A stretch of 64,000 nucleotides of DNA from Neofusicoccum parvum (GCA_020912385.1 CP087217.1:744001-808000), one strand, 5' to 3'. Positions 10,845 to 21,987 are shown, counted from the first letter of the stretch. Numbers and translations are program-made. The notes: a model not told the origin generated them from the letters alone.

Positions 10845-11995
10845 GGTGAATATGGTGTTGGCTGCGGTGGCAATTGGAGCTCGTGGCGGCGCGCAGTGGA
10901 TTGCAATGGCTCGCAGTGGGAGTGGCTTGCAATGGCTTGCGGCGGGAGTGGACGACGGAGAAGGTTGTTGGGTGTCGGAGAAGGTGGTGTCGGGCGCAGA
11001 CTTTAAGGCAAGAGGCGCGTCGCCGGTCCGGGTCAGAAAAGTTGGAGGGTTAAACAAAACACCGCCGCTGTTGCCGCAGCAACCGCCCGCAAACACGCCC
11101 TGCTCCCCGTTCTCCTGCTTCCGTGACTCATCCGGTGCCGTGCTTGCATCATAATCCCGTGCATTATCACACCCCAGTCCCTGCCGATCGTCCCACTAAT
11201 GCTGCGCCGTGCATTGCCTTCCGTTTCGGGCCAGGCCGTCGCAATCCCCGGCTTCGACACACGTCCGCAACCGTCATCCATTGGCCCGCCATGCAGCTCG
11301 GCTGACGGGTCGAGACTCTATCCCATCCCGTATGCAGCGTGGATTGCTATGAACGCTCCGCCGAAGCATCGGAATGCCGAGGGGGCCTGGAGAACAAAGA
11401 GCCACGCCCCGGACCCTGCAGACTCTCGCCAGGGAAACGGCCAGCTTCCAGCTTCAACCTTAGCCTGTTGACCAATTGAGCTCCTCTCGTCTTGACAACG
11501 CGAGACGCCACGCGAAACGCCGATGCCGCGCTTGTCCGCCAACAAACTACAGCAGGCTATGGATTCTTGCTCCGGTTGAACTTCTTTCCGTGCGTAGAAC
11601 AGCTGGTCCTGTTTGCGCAGACTAAAAGGCCGATGACGTATGTCAGCGTCCAATCCTCAGAGATTTGAAGAAGAACACCAACTGCTCGATGTTGATGGGT
11701 GAACTCTCTGTTTTGCGGAGCCGAGACACACTCAGTCTTTTGCGATGGTAGATGGTAATGGCTTGTGCTTGCCTCCAGCTGCAAGCAGATAGGATGTTGT
11801 CTGCTCTGTGAGGAAGGCGCACTGAGGGTCTGAAGTCAGGGTCCAGGTTCAGAGGTATAAGGGAGCACACGTCTACCAAAAACCATCCACCACCCACCTG
11901 TTTCTCCACCAGAAGGTTTCACCGGCGGTGCTTCATCAACTGCACTACAGGCATCTCACTTGCCGTCTCCTCAGTGGAGGACAACCTTCGCTGCC
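10845..11995. promoter_or_regulatory. Divergent intergenic region, Spo12-family / BTB gene
   Basis: These 1.15 kb separate two divergently transcribed genes and must contain both promoters. The part next to the Spo12-family ATG has repeated G-rich pieces (GGCTTGCAATGGCTTGC around 10922-10941). No coding frame is supported. Confidence 0.5.
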
Positions 11996-13534
11996 ATGGC
12001 TTCACCTGAGGATCACAGCAGCAAAATTCCCGAGACAGTTCCTCCCACGCCCTCACATCCGAGGCGGTCACCCAGTGCAGCCTTGGAAATCATAGTAGGT
12101 CTTCCAATGCAAACAAATTCCCCGCCTGAAGAATCTAAGCTTAAAAAAGAGCTACAGGAGCTCGAACCACCAAGGAAGCGTCAGAGAATGACATCCACCC
12201 CAAGCAGCAGTCCCGCCATGACTGAAGCTTTCCCTTACTGCTTCGACGGTGACGTCCTCATCGTTATTAACAAGCCGACGAAGATACATGTGTGGCGGGT
12301 TCACAGCCATATCCTCGCCGCCGCATCAGCCAGAATGAAGGACGCGTTGTTTCACAATGAGGACGGAGATGAAGCCCTCGAGCGTCCTGACGGAATCAAA
12401 CACTACCTGACCCTGTCTGAGGACGAGAGCCCCACGTCCATCCCGACCCTCGTTTCGCGCCCTCTCGCCCAACTTCCTGAGGTGGCCACAAGCAAACGAC
12501 TGGAAACGCACCTAGCAAGGTCATCAAACTCGTCCATGGCCCAAATCAGAGCGACTAGTGTTGCCGAGCCCATCAAGCACGAAGGAGACCGAGCACGATA
12601 CATCTCGCAGACCCCCAGCGGTCTCAAGGACTTAGATCCCCGTGCCTTTGTTGGAATTTGCTCAGCATATGACACAATCCTTCGGCACTTCTACGGCATG
12701 CCTATCCGTGTCGATACGGTCAGCGTCCAACATAGCATCTTCCAAGCAGAGATACTGGTCTCAGTGTTCCGCGTCTACGGCTGCCTCCCAGCGATACGCC
12801 CTCATCTGGGAAACCTCTTCTCCCAGTACAGGCAGAAGCTATTCGAGGCCATTGCTGAAGATCCCTCCCGCTGGTTAAACCTCTCCATCCCTTTGGAAAG
12901 CGCCTCATTTTACACGGAGGCCTTCATCCATCTCTTAGGCTCCCTTCCGAGTGTCTTAAGATCTGACACTAGACCCGACCTCTCTCCTACCGTACTTTCT
13001 AGGCTCAAGCGTAAGCATGAGCAGCTGAAACAAATGCAAGGAGACGTCATCGGAGAGCTCTTCCGACTCACCATCCATGTCGATGACAAGCCCGTCAAGA
13101 TGAGCGAGAGCCTGGAGACGTGGCTGACTGTACAGCTCTTCCGCGACTGGCTGGCTGTCGAACTGGACAAGATCGAGCGTCCCCACACTGGATCCAGGGG
13201 CCGACCGAGTGGAAGCCGCCCTTCGTTCTCCAGAAGCGTATCTCTGCTGGGTATTGGCACGCTGATGCGCCGCATCCATCGGGGTGGAGATTCCTACCTG
13301 CCTTATGACAAGGTATTAAAGGAAGTGAAGGAAGCTCATGAGTATTTGAACTCCGACTGGGACGACCTGGCTGACGATCTGCGAAGCCTGAAGAAGTTCG
13401 CTTCCAGGGCGGTGGAGAACATCTGCCGCAACAATCTCATGCTGGATCCCGATACCCACAAGATTCCATATCTCACCTGTGTGGATGTCGGCATGAAGGA
13501 ACTGCCATGGGCAGCCGGAGTCGAGGGAATTTGA
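11996..13534 (+). CDS. BTB/POZ-domain protein of unknown role
   Basis: A single exon of 512 residues starting at the first in-frame ATG, which lies in a good context (GCCATGGC). The first 80 residues are Ser/Pro-rich with a basic patch PRKRQR that could be a nuclear localisation signal. A BTB fold follows: FDGDVLIVINKPTKIHVWRV then HSHILAAASARMKDAL. The usual compact BTB is interrupted by a long variable insert (about residues 130-200) before the helical half resumes at DPRAFVGICSAYDTILRHFYG. The remaining 300 residues are predicted helical without a named domain. BTB folds mediate dimerisation or cullin-3 binding, and many uncharacterised fungal proteins have this layout. No Kelch repeats, MATH domain or zinc finger is visible, so the partner and process are unknown. 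Confidence 0.8.
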   Translation: MASPEDHSSKIPETVPPTPSHPRRSPSAALEIIVGLPMQTNSPPEESKLKKELQELEPPRKRQRMTSTPSSSPAMTEAFPYCFDGDVLIVINKPTKIHVWRVHSHILAAASARMKDALFHNEDGDEALERPDGIKHYLTLSEDESPTSIPTLVSRPLAQLPEVATSKRLETHLARSSNSSMAQIRATSVAEPIKHEGDRARYISQTPSGLKDLDPRAFVGICSAYDTILRHFYGMPIRVDTVSVQHSIFQAEILVSVFRVYGCLPAIRPHLGNLFSQYRQKLFEAIAEDPSRWLNLSIPLESASFYTEAFIHLLGSLPSVLRSDTRPDLSPTVLSRLKRKHEQLKQMQGDVIGELFRLTIHVDDKPVKMSESLETWLTVQLFRDWLAVELDKIERPHTGSRGRPSGSRPSFSRSVSLLGIGTLMRRIHRGGDSYLPYDKVLKEVKEAHEYLNSDWDDLADDLRSLKKFASRAVENICRNNLMLDPDTHKIPYLTCVDVGMKELPWAAGVEGI

Positions 13535-13923
13535 TGGAAGTTGCTTCACGACAGACAGGGGCTGATACTGACAGAATCACAAACATTTGCACTTATCTGG
13601 GTCGTGTGTGCATCTCGGCCCTTGAAGTTGCGGTATTGTGGTGTTCTGGAAACATCTAAATATCAGGAAGCTCTTTAACATTCCAGAGAGTTGGTATTCT
13701 TTTAAGGGATCCGGATTAATATCTTAATGCCTACATGAAGTTGTACCTCCTGCTTCCTACATCTACGGTAAACAAATTCCTAATTTTCTTAGACAATCTC
13801 TGATGCTGCAACATACTTGATTTTTTGAGGACTGCATTGAAGAGCCAGCTAAGGGGGCCTGTTTGAGTAAAATCTGAAATAAAGGACTTACAAGGGTATC
13901 GAATCACTCCAAAACCATACCCA
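13535..13923. other. Convergent intergenic region
   Basis: About 390 bp of AT-rich sequence lies between two facing 3' ends (BTB gene and DUF6594 gene). It presumably holds both 3' UTRs; no gene is seen. Confidence 0.6.
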
Positions 13924-14992
13924 TCAACCGCAACTGGTGCCCCCGCCACCCCCCTGAACGAACACAACTTGCAGCGCCGAAAACGCCGCCGCCACCGCAA
14001 AGACATCCGTCCTCTTCGCGGCGGTGAAAAACGCCAGACAAAACGACGTCAGCACGTTGAACGCGGCAATGATGCCCAACCGCGCCTCCATCGAGCCGAC
14101 GAAGTACAGCACCACGATGGACACGATGGGCAGCAGGCTCGCCAGCGCGGTCGCGACCAGGTACGTCAGCCGGTGCAGCGTCGACTCCTCGTACGCGACC
14201 ATGCCGTGCACGGGCGACGGCTTGCTCAGGCGGTCCAGCCCGAAGCGGAACCACGCCGACGCGCCGCGCTCGGTGAGCAGGTGCGAGAACATGTCGCGCC
14301 TCTTGCGCGGCAGCAGCGCCACGATGTCGGGGGAGTGGCCGTGCGGGCTGCGATCCGTGCCCCACACCTCCGAGTCGAGCCCGTCGAGGGCCCGGGGCCC
14401 CATGTGCCGGGAGGCGAGGTAGCTCTGGAGGTAGGAGAGGTCCGACCTGGCCGGGAACTTGAGGTGGAGGAGGCGGGATTGCTGGAGCAGCGCCGTGTCT
14501 GCTCGGGGGGTCAGCGGCCGTCTTTCGTTTCGCGATGGAGCATGGCCACCCACTGTACTGGTCCAGCTTCTCCCGGGCCTGGAGCACGAGCTTCAGCTGT
14601 GCGCTGTCTCCTCGTTGCAGGAAATCCCAGTCTGTGGCGTAGTATCTTTCAGGGCCTGGTTTCCTGCTGTCGACGCGCTGCATTGTCCGGAGTTGGTCTT
14701 CGATGTCCATCAGCTCGGCCTGCAGGTACAGGATGTTCAGGTTGTTCAGAAAGCCGAAGCGCCGGAAGATTGCTTTCTCTGGGAAGAAGCTCATCTGTTC
14801 CGCCAGTTTGGGGTATCCTGGAGGCAGACCGTCTGTTTGGTTCTCCATCTCAGCCATTGAAGGAACGGCTGTCTGGTCCGCTGTTTTCCGATGCTGATTG
14901 TCGGGAAAGGCTGGTGGGCTGGACATTGCGGTCACTGAAGAGGCCTGACTGCTGTTGGGATCCTGGGAAGGCAGACCCGAAGAATGGTCCAT
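13924..14992 (-). CDS. DUF6594-family membrane protein
   Basis: Two exons, 14992-14554 and 14498-13924, give 337 residues; the 55 nt intron has a GTGGGT donor and a CTGACCC branch site. The N-terminal 60 residues are Ser/Gln-rich. The conserved family core begins GYPKLAEQMSFFPEKAIFRR and continues FLNNLNILYLQAELMDIEDQ, a long helical region with EKLDQYNTALLQQSRLL across the splice site. The C-terminus has three close transmembrane helices (RLTYLVATALASLLPIVSIV, then RLGIIAAFNVLTSFCLAFF, then VFAVAAAFSALQVVFV), which is the DUF6594 pattern. The family is widespread and expanded in filamentous ascomycetes, and its function is unknown. The frame stays open upstream to 15265, but that extension lacks the family's features, so the ATG at 14992 is preferred. 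Confidence 0.8.
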
Positions 14993-15714
14993 GGAGAAAT
15001 CTTTGACTGGGACAATGATGAATGAAGCTGGCGCTGTATCAACAGAGTGGCCATCGCGAGCTGGTCTTTTTTTAAGACGGAATGTGCCCTCACGATCCGC
15101 ACCCTCAACGACAAGAGCCGCATTCCATTGTCTTTTCTGGATGAAAGTGGGCGCGTAAGGCAACCTCGATGCCACGAAGCAGTGGTCCGTGGTAGTCTGT
15201 ACGTGGTCGACTGCTCTGCGCATCTGCACTGCCTCGAGAAAAGGGAAAGATGTGGTGAGTTTCAACAGCTTGCAGAAATGCGGTGACTGTCGAGAGGGAC
15301 TATCGAAAGAACAAAAGGTGCGAGCAAGAAAAAGACTGCATGATTACTAGACTCTTGGAAACCAGCAGACTATTCTCTGACTTTGAATTTGCTGGAGTGC
15401 GTGCAAAGTTTGAGGCTCTTCGCAAGTGCCACGTATTTGGTGCGATAGAGAATGCAAGCCCCACACGTCGTGGCGCCCGCAGAGCGTCGGCAATCGTGTG
15501 GAGTAGAATGTGCCAAAACGCCAATTGAGCTATGGGCTAACCCTTTACTGCCAGAGAACACAAAGATAGGCGGGTGCATGCGCCGATCCAGCAAGCGTGG
15601 TCAGGCGAGAGTTTTGTCGGTGAGTCGGGCAGTCTGTCGCTCAGTAGCCGAGCACGCGATGTTGTAGAACAGCGGAAACAATGACGTAGGAAATGCCAGA
15701 GCGTGGAAGTGGCT
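14993..15714. other. Intergenic region, no gene seen
   Basis: About 720 bp lies upstream of the DUF6594 gene. The 270 bp next to it can be translated as an N-terminal extension of that gene but looks non-coding. No other frame is supported. Confidence 0.45.
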
Positions 15715-16443
15715 ATGGAGATTGCCGGCGTACAGTCACGTCAAAGTGTAAGAGCTTGCGCGCGCTGTAAGGGTTACATCCCAGAGGGCAGGGGTGGAAC
15801 ATGTGCAGAGTGCACGAGCTCAGTCGACCTTAAAAGCCAGAGAGGCCGCCCCCTCCATGCGAGAAAAAGCTGCTCCTTAGCCTTAGAAACTGCCATCCTT
15901 GCCACGTGCTGGATTTCTCTGCGTCTCCTCTCGGAGAATTTGCATCATGTTGTTTTGCATTCCTCTCAGACGTCGCCAGAGACCACAAAAGGTTCGGCAT
16001 TTCACTCTGGCCCTTGCGCCGCTTTTTCGCTCTCGAAACCTCCATCGCGCAAGCAAACAGCTGACATGACAGCCTAGTTCGAATCACAAGATGAAGTGAT
16101 CGTGCCGATATCGATATACCTACGAGCGGACTCGGGCAGAAAGACTTCGCGAATTGCCATGCTGTGGAGCCCTCCGGACAGCCCGGAAATCAGCATTGTG
16201 TCAGCAAAGATCGTCACGGACATACTAGGACTGGAAATCCTGCTGCCTGAAAAAGGAGTCTCCTCAATCGAGTTCAGGGGCCGGACGCTGAAAATTAAAG
16301 GGGAAATTGACTTGGATTGGGGTCTGCAAAGATCAAGGCAGGTGCAAAAGACGCGCTTCTTGGTGGCAGTGTCGGACAATCTGCCGTTCGAATGTATTTT
16401 GAGTCGAAGAAAAGCAGCGGAGCACGGTCTGGTAAATGCATGA
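15715..16443 (+). CDS. Retropepsin-like protein lacking the catalytic DSG/DTG motif
   Basis: The certain part is the frame 16078-16443, directly after a splice-acceptor-like AGCTGACATGACAGCCTAG. A possible first exon, 15715-15747 (MEIAGVQSRQS), has a GTAAGA donor that joins in frame across a long 330 nt intron; this exon is tentative. The protein (about 132 residues) matches the stand-alone retropepsin-like proteins of ascomycetes: EISIVSAKIVTDILGLEI corresponds to the ENFIS...LGL segment of its neighbour at 17 kb, LKIKGEIDLDWGL to the next strand, and LPFECILSRRKAAEHGL to the C-terminal helix. At the place where an aspartic protease has DSG or DTG this one reads WSPPDSPE, so it is probably not a protease. 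Without the upstream exon the first ATG is at 16159 (94 residues). It could be a decayed copy. Confidence 0.5.
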
Positions 16444-16917
16444 TTCCCAGGAACCTACCCTTTGCTTATGTCTCTGCACCGTGAATTCTATCTTCGTGTG
16501 GATGTCTCCGCAAGAATGGGCTTTAGGCACATTTCGTCAGGGAATACAGAGAATGGAAATGCAGAGCTTATAGTATTTAGGGCACTCTATTAAGCACTAG
16601 ATCCACTATTCAGCTCTCTCTAAGGTAAGAAAAAGGCTCCAGGGGATCTTGAGTGACATGATGACATCCCAAGATACCGGTAGGAGAGCCATTCCGCTCA
16701 GCAGCTCCTTATGCTTTGATCCTTTGAATTGGTTGTAATAATCACCCGGGACCCTCTGACATTCAATTAACGCCTTTCTTCCTTACCTATCTTCCCAAGA
16801 GTAAGACCATCCAGACCTGCGCTCTTGCATACCATTCCCTAACCCGAAACAAGAGAAAGAAACGGGGAGACGAAAAGGACTAGAAATTGCGGACAACCAC
16901 AAAAATTCACATTACTG
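16444..16917. other. Convergent intergenic region between the two retropepsin-like genes
   Basis: About 470 bp of AT-rich sequence separates the 3' ends of two facing retropepsin-like genes. No terminal repeats, primer-binding site or polypurine tract that would mark a retrotransposon was seen here. Confidence 0.5.
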
Positions 16918-17944
16918 TCATTTTTTGCTGGTTCCGTTCGGGTCGGTGGAGCTGGCCTGGGTAGTTGTATCGGCCCCTCGGGGTTGGTTTCTGAGCTCAG
17001 CCTTCGCTCTCTTCCTTGCCTCGTAATCGGCGTAACCAGCATCGCCTGCCACTCGTTAGAAGAGACTGGTCTAGCATCTGTCAGGGTACGGAGAGGGTAC
17101 TTTTGTCGGGTGTTGGTGGTCTCACAATGGCGCCCGTGTACGCCTTTGTGAGCCCCAGACGGGAGATCTCTTGGCAGCAGAGAACCACTTGGGCCTTGCA
17201 TCCATCCACAATGAGGTGCGAAGTCTCGAAGAATACAGGGGGGAAGCTGATCACGGGCTTCCTGATCCGCATATCATTCATGCCGGCCCAGCGGATTGTG
17301 ACTCGGCCACCCTGCCCGCGCAACAGCGTGCCGTCTATGTTCCGGACCTTTCCCGACGCACACTTGCGGCCCAGTCTCCTACCGGACCCGACCCAACCGA
17401 ACAGTTTTGTGACGATTCGAGCTGTAAGGGATTTCTTTGGGGGCCGGTACTTGAGCCCAAGTTCGTCGACCAGCTCACGGCTGATGAAGTTCTCGTGCTT
17501 GTTCCCAGAGTCTATCAGCATCCGAGCGTGGTGGATGTGATCATGCCCTTCCTCCACCCGGTGGATGATTTGAATGGTTCTTTCAAAATCTTCCTCCAGA
17601 AGGGGACTGGAATGGAGCGAGCTCTGTTCCGAAGAACCAGCCAGGGTGGAAGAAATCTCATCCCTAGACGTAGACGGACTCGAACCGTGGCCGTGGTGGC
17701 TCTGAGATATTGTAGATGGAATCATGACGTCGGCGCCGAGCTTGTGTGGCGTGCTACTCTCCACAGGAAGGTCCGCAAGGCGCTTGGTGTATGCAATCGG
17801 AGACGACGGCGCTGCAGACGAGGTAGGCGTGTTGAAGAACAGGGCCAATGTTGGCGCAGATGCGGCAGCGGAGGAATGGGATGGCGGACGGCATGGGCGT
17901 TCAGGTGGCGAGTCGCTGCACAGGTATGGACGTCTGCCGTTCAT
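16918..17944 (-). CDS. Stand-alone retropepsin-like aspartic protease-domain protein
   Basis: Two exons, 17944-17101 and 17045-16918, give 323 residues. The 55 nt intron (GTACCC donor, TCTAACG branch, TGGCAG acceptor) was placed because it connects the open frame to a strongly coding-like tail, DAGYADYEARKRAKAELRNQ, ending SKK-stop. The first 130 residues are Ser/Pro-rich and probably disordered. The retropepsin core starts at ARMLIDSGNKHENFIS (DSG in the active-site position), continues VDELGLKYRPPKKS and GRVTIRWAGM, and ends CCQEISRLGL where retroviral-type proteases have the ILG-x-x helix. Such single-domain proteins are common in ascomycetes; one active-site Asp per chain means a dimer would be needed for catalysis. 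Activity and substrate are unknown. No reverse transcriptase or integrase lies nearby. The frame is open upstream to 18400 but that part looks non-coding. Confidence 0.7.
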
Positions 17945-20524
17945 TCTGTGAAGGAGAAAGGTTTCGCTCGGGAGTCCCAGGGTGAAAGGCCAAACAGTGC
18001 GACGAGGTCGAGGTCTGGGCCAGCAGAAGTAGCGAAGGTACTCGGGGTTGGGAAGGAAGGGCCATAGGTGCGTATTTGTACAGTTGCGGCAGTGTCTGAC
18101 AAGCAAAGGCGGGTGGGCGCGACAAAGGGGCTTGGATTTCAGGAAGTTAAAGAGACTGCTCGGGCAACCTGCGCGGGCGGCGCGAGAGAGATAATGCTGA
18201 AAAAGCGACGCACGGAACTCGTAGACGCGTGGATGCGCCGCGTCCGTGAGTCCCAGCAATGAGTCACGGCGCCATGGCCCCTCGCGCGCGGCTGAGTAGG
18301 GTCTCTTGTTTCCCAAGCTGTCCTGGTGGGCCAGATGCTGCAGCGTAGCTTGCAAGTGAACAGCCATGCCCATGAGGCGGCCAGCTCTTGTAGATGGCAT
18401 CCAGCCTGAGCAGAGACCCGATGTCTGCTAGCCATGTCCGCCACAGCAGACTCGTTCGGCGGCCTGGTTTTGACATTCAAGGTCGGGTGGACGGGGCATG
18501 TGGATCCCCGTTCATCTTCTAGAATACTCACACGTGGAGGATCGGACTCTATGAGAGCGGTGCCACACCTTATTTCACAGCTTTTCGGCCAGACAGCCCG
18601 TTTCGTCCCTGAAACAGAGCGTGGGGTCTGGAGATGGCCGCTGGGCGAATGGGCGGTGTGTGGCAGCGTCGGCCGGGGCGTGCGTTTGGAGATGATCAAC
18701 TCGCTTCATATTCGACCTGCGCTGGCGCCGGCGTTGTGCCAGGCTCGCAACATGCTCCTTGAATCTGAACTCTGGCTTGGGGGAGCCTCATGGGCCACCC
18801 TGTGACATCGCTTCTTGCTTTCAAAGCTATGCATCCGGCATTATCCAGGCGTTGGCGGTGCGAACCCTGCGGCCTGCTGGCGGGAGATCTGCTCCATGGC
18901 GGCCGACGCGATAGCGGATGGTTGACGAGTAGATCCTATCGAGCTCAAACTCCATGCTGTTGCGTGCTCTGGCATTGCCGTGCTCGGCCAGATCTCTTGC
19001 GTCTGTGACGAGCCGGATGAAGGGGTTGGCTCTGTTCGTTCGTCTCCTCCTCTTCCCGGCTAGGCGAGTTGGAAAAGAGAGCAGAGCAGTGTTCGTACAT
19101 ACTCTTGTACAGTTATGCAAACCTGCTGACCGGATGACGGATGCAGTGGAGGCGTGGTGGAGGGAACAATCTCCGCGATCTGACCGACACCTGCGACTGC
19201 CATAGGTAATCATTGGCGCGCCTTCCGCCAGCTGCCTTTTTCGGCTTGCGCGCACGCCGCGCCCTGGCCGGCGCGTCGCAGCTGGGCTGCTTGCTTCTTA
19301 TCAGCTCGCTGCCGGTGAGCTCGACTGAGACCGCCCACCAGCGACTTCGCCCCCTGATCCCCTGGTGCCTTGACGCGACGAACGCGCCCGTCGGCATTCG
19401 CTTTGCGACGGCGTGCATCGGCCTTGATGGTCTTCAGCCGCGCCGTGAATATCCATACCGTGGGGATGATCAGGCTTGCTTAGTAAACTCCCTGCTGACT
19501 CAGCAAGACGGTCAAGCCGTCTCGTTGCCTCCATCTATTCTCTTCCCATTTCAAAATGCTCCAAAGTCTTTGGTACTGCTGCAAGAGTAGTACAGACGGC
19601 TTTCCATCCTAGCATGTTGGGATCATCATGCTCTCCGAAGCGGTGGCTCATGCTCATCCGGAAAATGTCAGCCTTCTTCTCGACCACCAGGCGGATCCAA
19701 AAATCATACATGGTTTACTCATCTCCTACAAAAGGCTATAGTCGAAGTACCTCTTACCATTTAGTATGCTTCGAGGCCCATTGTGACTCCATGTAGTAAA
19801 ACTTATGGGGAACATTCCGCGCTAATTGCTGACTGCATCATATTCATCGCCCTGCTCGGTGAAGATGGCGCCGTCTTGTCCATTGTCCCCCGCGGCGGAG
19901 CAAGTCGGCGCAAGACCAGGCGAACTTACCATGTGTTTGTTATGAGTCCCTGTTACACTCGGTAGTCGTAGTCAGATAGGTGGGCGCTTTTACGATTAAG
20001 TCAGATGAAAGAGCCAAGAACCGCTTGAGAGGAAGGTGAGCTCACTGAGCCACCGGCTCCCCAACCTTGCCGCCCTTCAGCGCTGACATCCTATAGGTCT
20101 TTTAAACCGGTATTCGGCACTACCTTCTAGGATCCTGCGATCGTCGCCTTGCCATGGAAGAATTCCCCGTGATTGCTGTTCGCGCCTTGTTGCTGGGCTT
20201 TATCTGACACTGACAGTGGCTGGGCATCTTACCCTTGGCGCATTCTCTCGGCCCCACTCGCTATATGATATTCCCCGGTGTTCCGTCAAGCAGAGTCAGT
20301 CTTGTCCTCTGGGCCTCAACTGCAAACGCCCCCGCCTGGCAGCGTCCACACACAATGATGAAAAGCCCATCAACACATCGCAACATCCTCAAAGTCGTCT
20401 CCTACGCGCTCCGCGACTGATAGTCTAGAGCGAACACAACTATCCCAGGAGCCTTGATTAAATTCAGCCTGGGTTTTTGTCGGCCGAGTTCGAAAACATT
20501 CGTCGTAACTCATCTGCAGTGGAC
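17945..20524. other. Large intergenic region with one candidate short gene
   Basis: These 2.58 kb hold no gene longer than 130 codons that I can support. A minus-strand frame at 19535-19711 has coding-like codon use and is listed separately. The last 300 bp should be the promoter of the gene at 20525. No transposon ends or AT-rich mutated (RIP-like) blocks are evident. Confidence 0.45.
19210..19711 (-). CDS. Candidate small or fragmentary gene, unrecognised
   Basis: A 58-residue frame at 19711-19535 begins MYDFWIRLVVEKKADIFRM, continues SHRFGEHDDPNMLGWKAV and ends HFEMGRE. Its codons favour C/G in third position (CTG GTG GTC GAG AAG AAG), like the confirmed exons around it. About 60 bp further on, a second open frame, 19473-19210, has no ATG but begins with a hydrophobic stretch LIIPTVWIFTARLKT followed by a Lys/Arg-rich tail. 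The two are in different frames, and I could not find an intron of normal length that joins them, so exon borders are unresolved. It may be a small gene, part of a spliced gene starting further upstream (an ATG with a GTGAGC donor lies at 20089-20040), or a decayed gene. The sequence is not one I recognise. Confidence 0.3.
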
Positions 20525-21987
20525 ATGAATGGGAATAAGCCGCCCGAAAATTCAAAAATCGACCACGAAAACTACCCTGAAGTCTACAACGCCAGTGAAG
20601 TCTACCCTGAGGCTCTGAAAGACGAAAACTCGTTGCCGGAAGTTGCTATCAGCAATGAACCACAGTTGGTGGAAGGCCGAGGCTATACAAAGAACGGCTG
20701 GACCGGGCAGAGCTTTTGGCGCAAGAGGTGGTTCTGGATACTCGTAGGCGTCTTGGCAGTGGTCATTCTCGTAGCCGTTGTTGGCGGGGTTGTAGGGTCT
20801 GGGGCTACCTCTCGACAAAATTCCAGGGCGATCACGATTCTGAACACCACCGCGCTGGCATCGATGAGCTACAAACAGGCGGATGGAACTTCGCAGTACC
20901 GAGTATACTTCCAGGCCGAGTCAGGAGCGCTTTATCAGTCAGTGTGGAGCTCTGAGACGCAACGATGGGCTGCATCGCCTTTGAAAAGGCCGGGTTCGGC
21001 AGACGTGACGGGAGAGCCAGCGGTGAAGCTCGGGACTCCTCTTTCGGCCCATGTCTACGGATCAGTAGAGAATGTAAGTAGTGCTGTTCTTTACCCAAGG
21101 CATAAGCAAAAGAGGGTTCCAGAAAGCTAACGGCAACATCATATGCGCTGATCATAGGAGGATTACGAGTATCACGTCTTCTTTCTCGATGCGAACAACA
21201 ACATCTGGGAGCTGGTATCTACCGATCCAGACGACATGTGGAACCTTACTTCCGCAAGCTCAATGAAAGGAAACTACGCCGCAGCACCATTCTCGAAACT
21301 TGCGTCATACGGCCGGCAGTGCGGTGAAGAGTGTGGAAATGCCACATCCATTGTAGTCTGGCAAAGTGAAGATGATGAGATATGGCTTGCAGGCTACAAA
21401 CCGAGCGAGGGCTGGTTGGCTTTCGCAATGAATGTCACAGTGGAGCCCCCGCCGGTCCAGGGAACATCTATTTCTATTGTGTCATTGGGACCCGATGAAG
21501 GCTTAATGAGTGTATACGTCAACACCGGGAGCCCTACGAGGCTCCATTTCAACATCACTGATGGATGGACCTTGGATGGTCGGTATTCCGAAGCCACAAT
21601 ACTACCTACCGGATCCATAAAGACTAACCATTTTCTGTTTTTGTAGGCAGTGTCAGTGGAAAGATCGACCCAGGTGCCGCTATTACTTCGTTGATAACGA
21701 ATTACGACACCGCCGATGCCGAGACAGCCGAGCTGAAAGTTATATGCACCAGGCCTGAATCCTCCGGCGGCATCTTCCTCTGGCAGAATGGAAAGCTGGA
21801 TACTTCTTGGTTGAACAGTAATGCCGATCCCCCGTTATCAACGGTGTCTAATTCTTCTTCGATTACGTCGAATCAAGCAGGTGGAGTGTATGCTATGGAG
21901 GGAAGCCGAATTGCGGAATGGAGATGGGAGAGCAATAATAGTTCTTTCGTAAGGATCGGGATTGTGGATACAAGCTTGGGAGAGTAG
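20525..21987 (+). CDS. Type II membrane protein with fucose-lectin-like propeller
   Basis: Three exons, 20525-21073, 21158-21578 and 21647-21987, give 436 residues. The first intron has a GTAAGT donor; the second has an uncommon GTCGGT donor but a clear CTAACC branch and TTTGTAG acceptor. The N-terminal 68 residues are acidic and cytosolic, then a basic clamp WRKRWF and one transmembrane helix at about 69-91 (ILVGVLAVVILVAVVGGVV). The outer part has six repeats of the pattern tyr/phe-x-hydrophobic ... ile-x-glu/trp, for example YEYHVFFLDANNNIWEL, SIVVWQSEDDEIWLAGYK and GIFLWQNGKLDTSW, with several N-x-S/T glycosylation sites. This is the layout of the fungal fucose-specific lectin six-bladed propeller. 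Sugar binding is plausible but the binding residues cannot be confirmed by eye. The first in-frame ATG is used. Confidence 0.75.

Noticed and set aside
11455..11500. Minus-strand stretch GAGCTCAATTGGTCAACAG that looks like a tRNA D-arm
   Set aside because: No GGTTCGANNCC B box follows at the right distance, and no acceptor stem or cloverleaf can be formed.
16078..17944. Remnant of an LTR retrotransposon
   Set aside because: Only the protease-like domain is present, twice and in opposite orientation; no reverse transcriptase, integrase, gag or long terminal repeats were seen.
17945..18400. N-terminal extension of the retropepsin-like gene up to an ATG at 18400
   Set aside because: Residue composition (many Cys, Trp, His, Arg without pattern) is unlike coding sequence; the Ser/Pro-rich part starts naturally at 17944.
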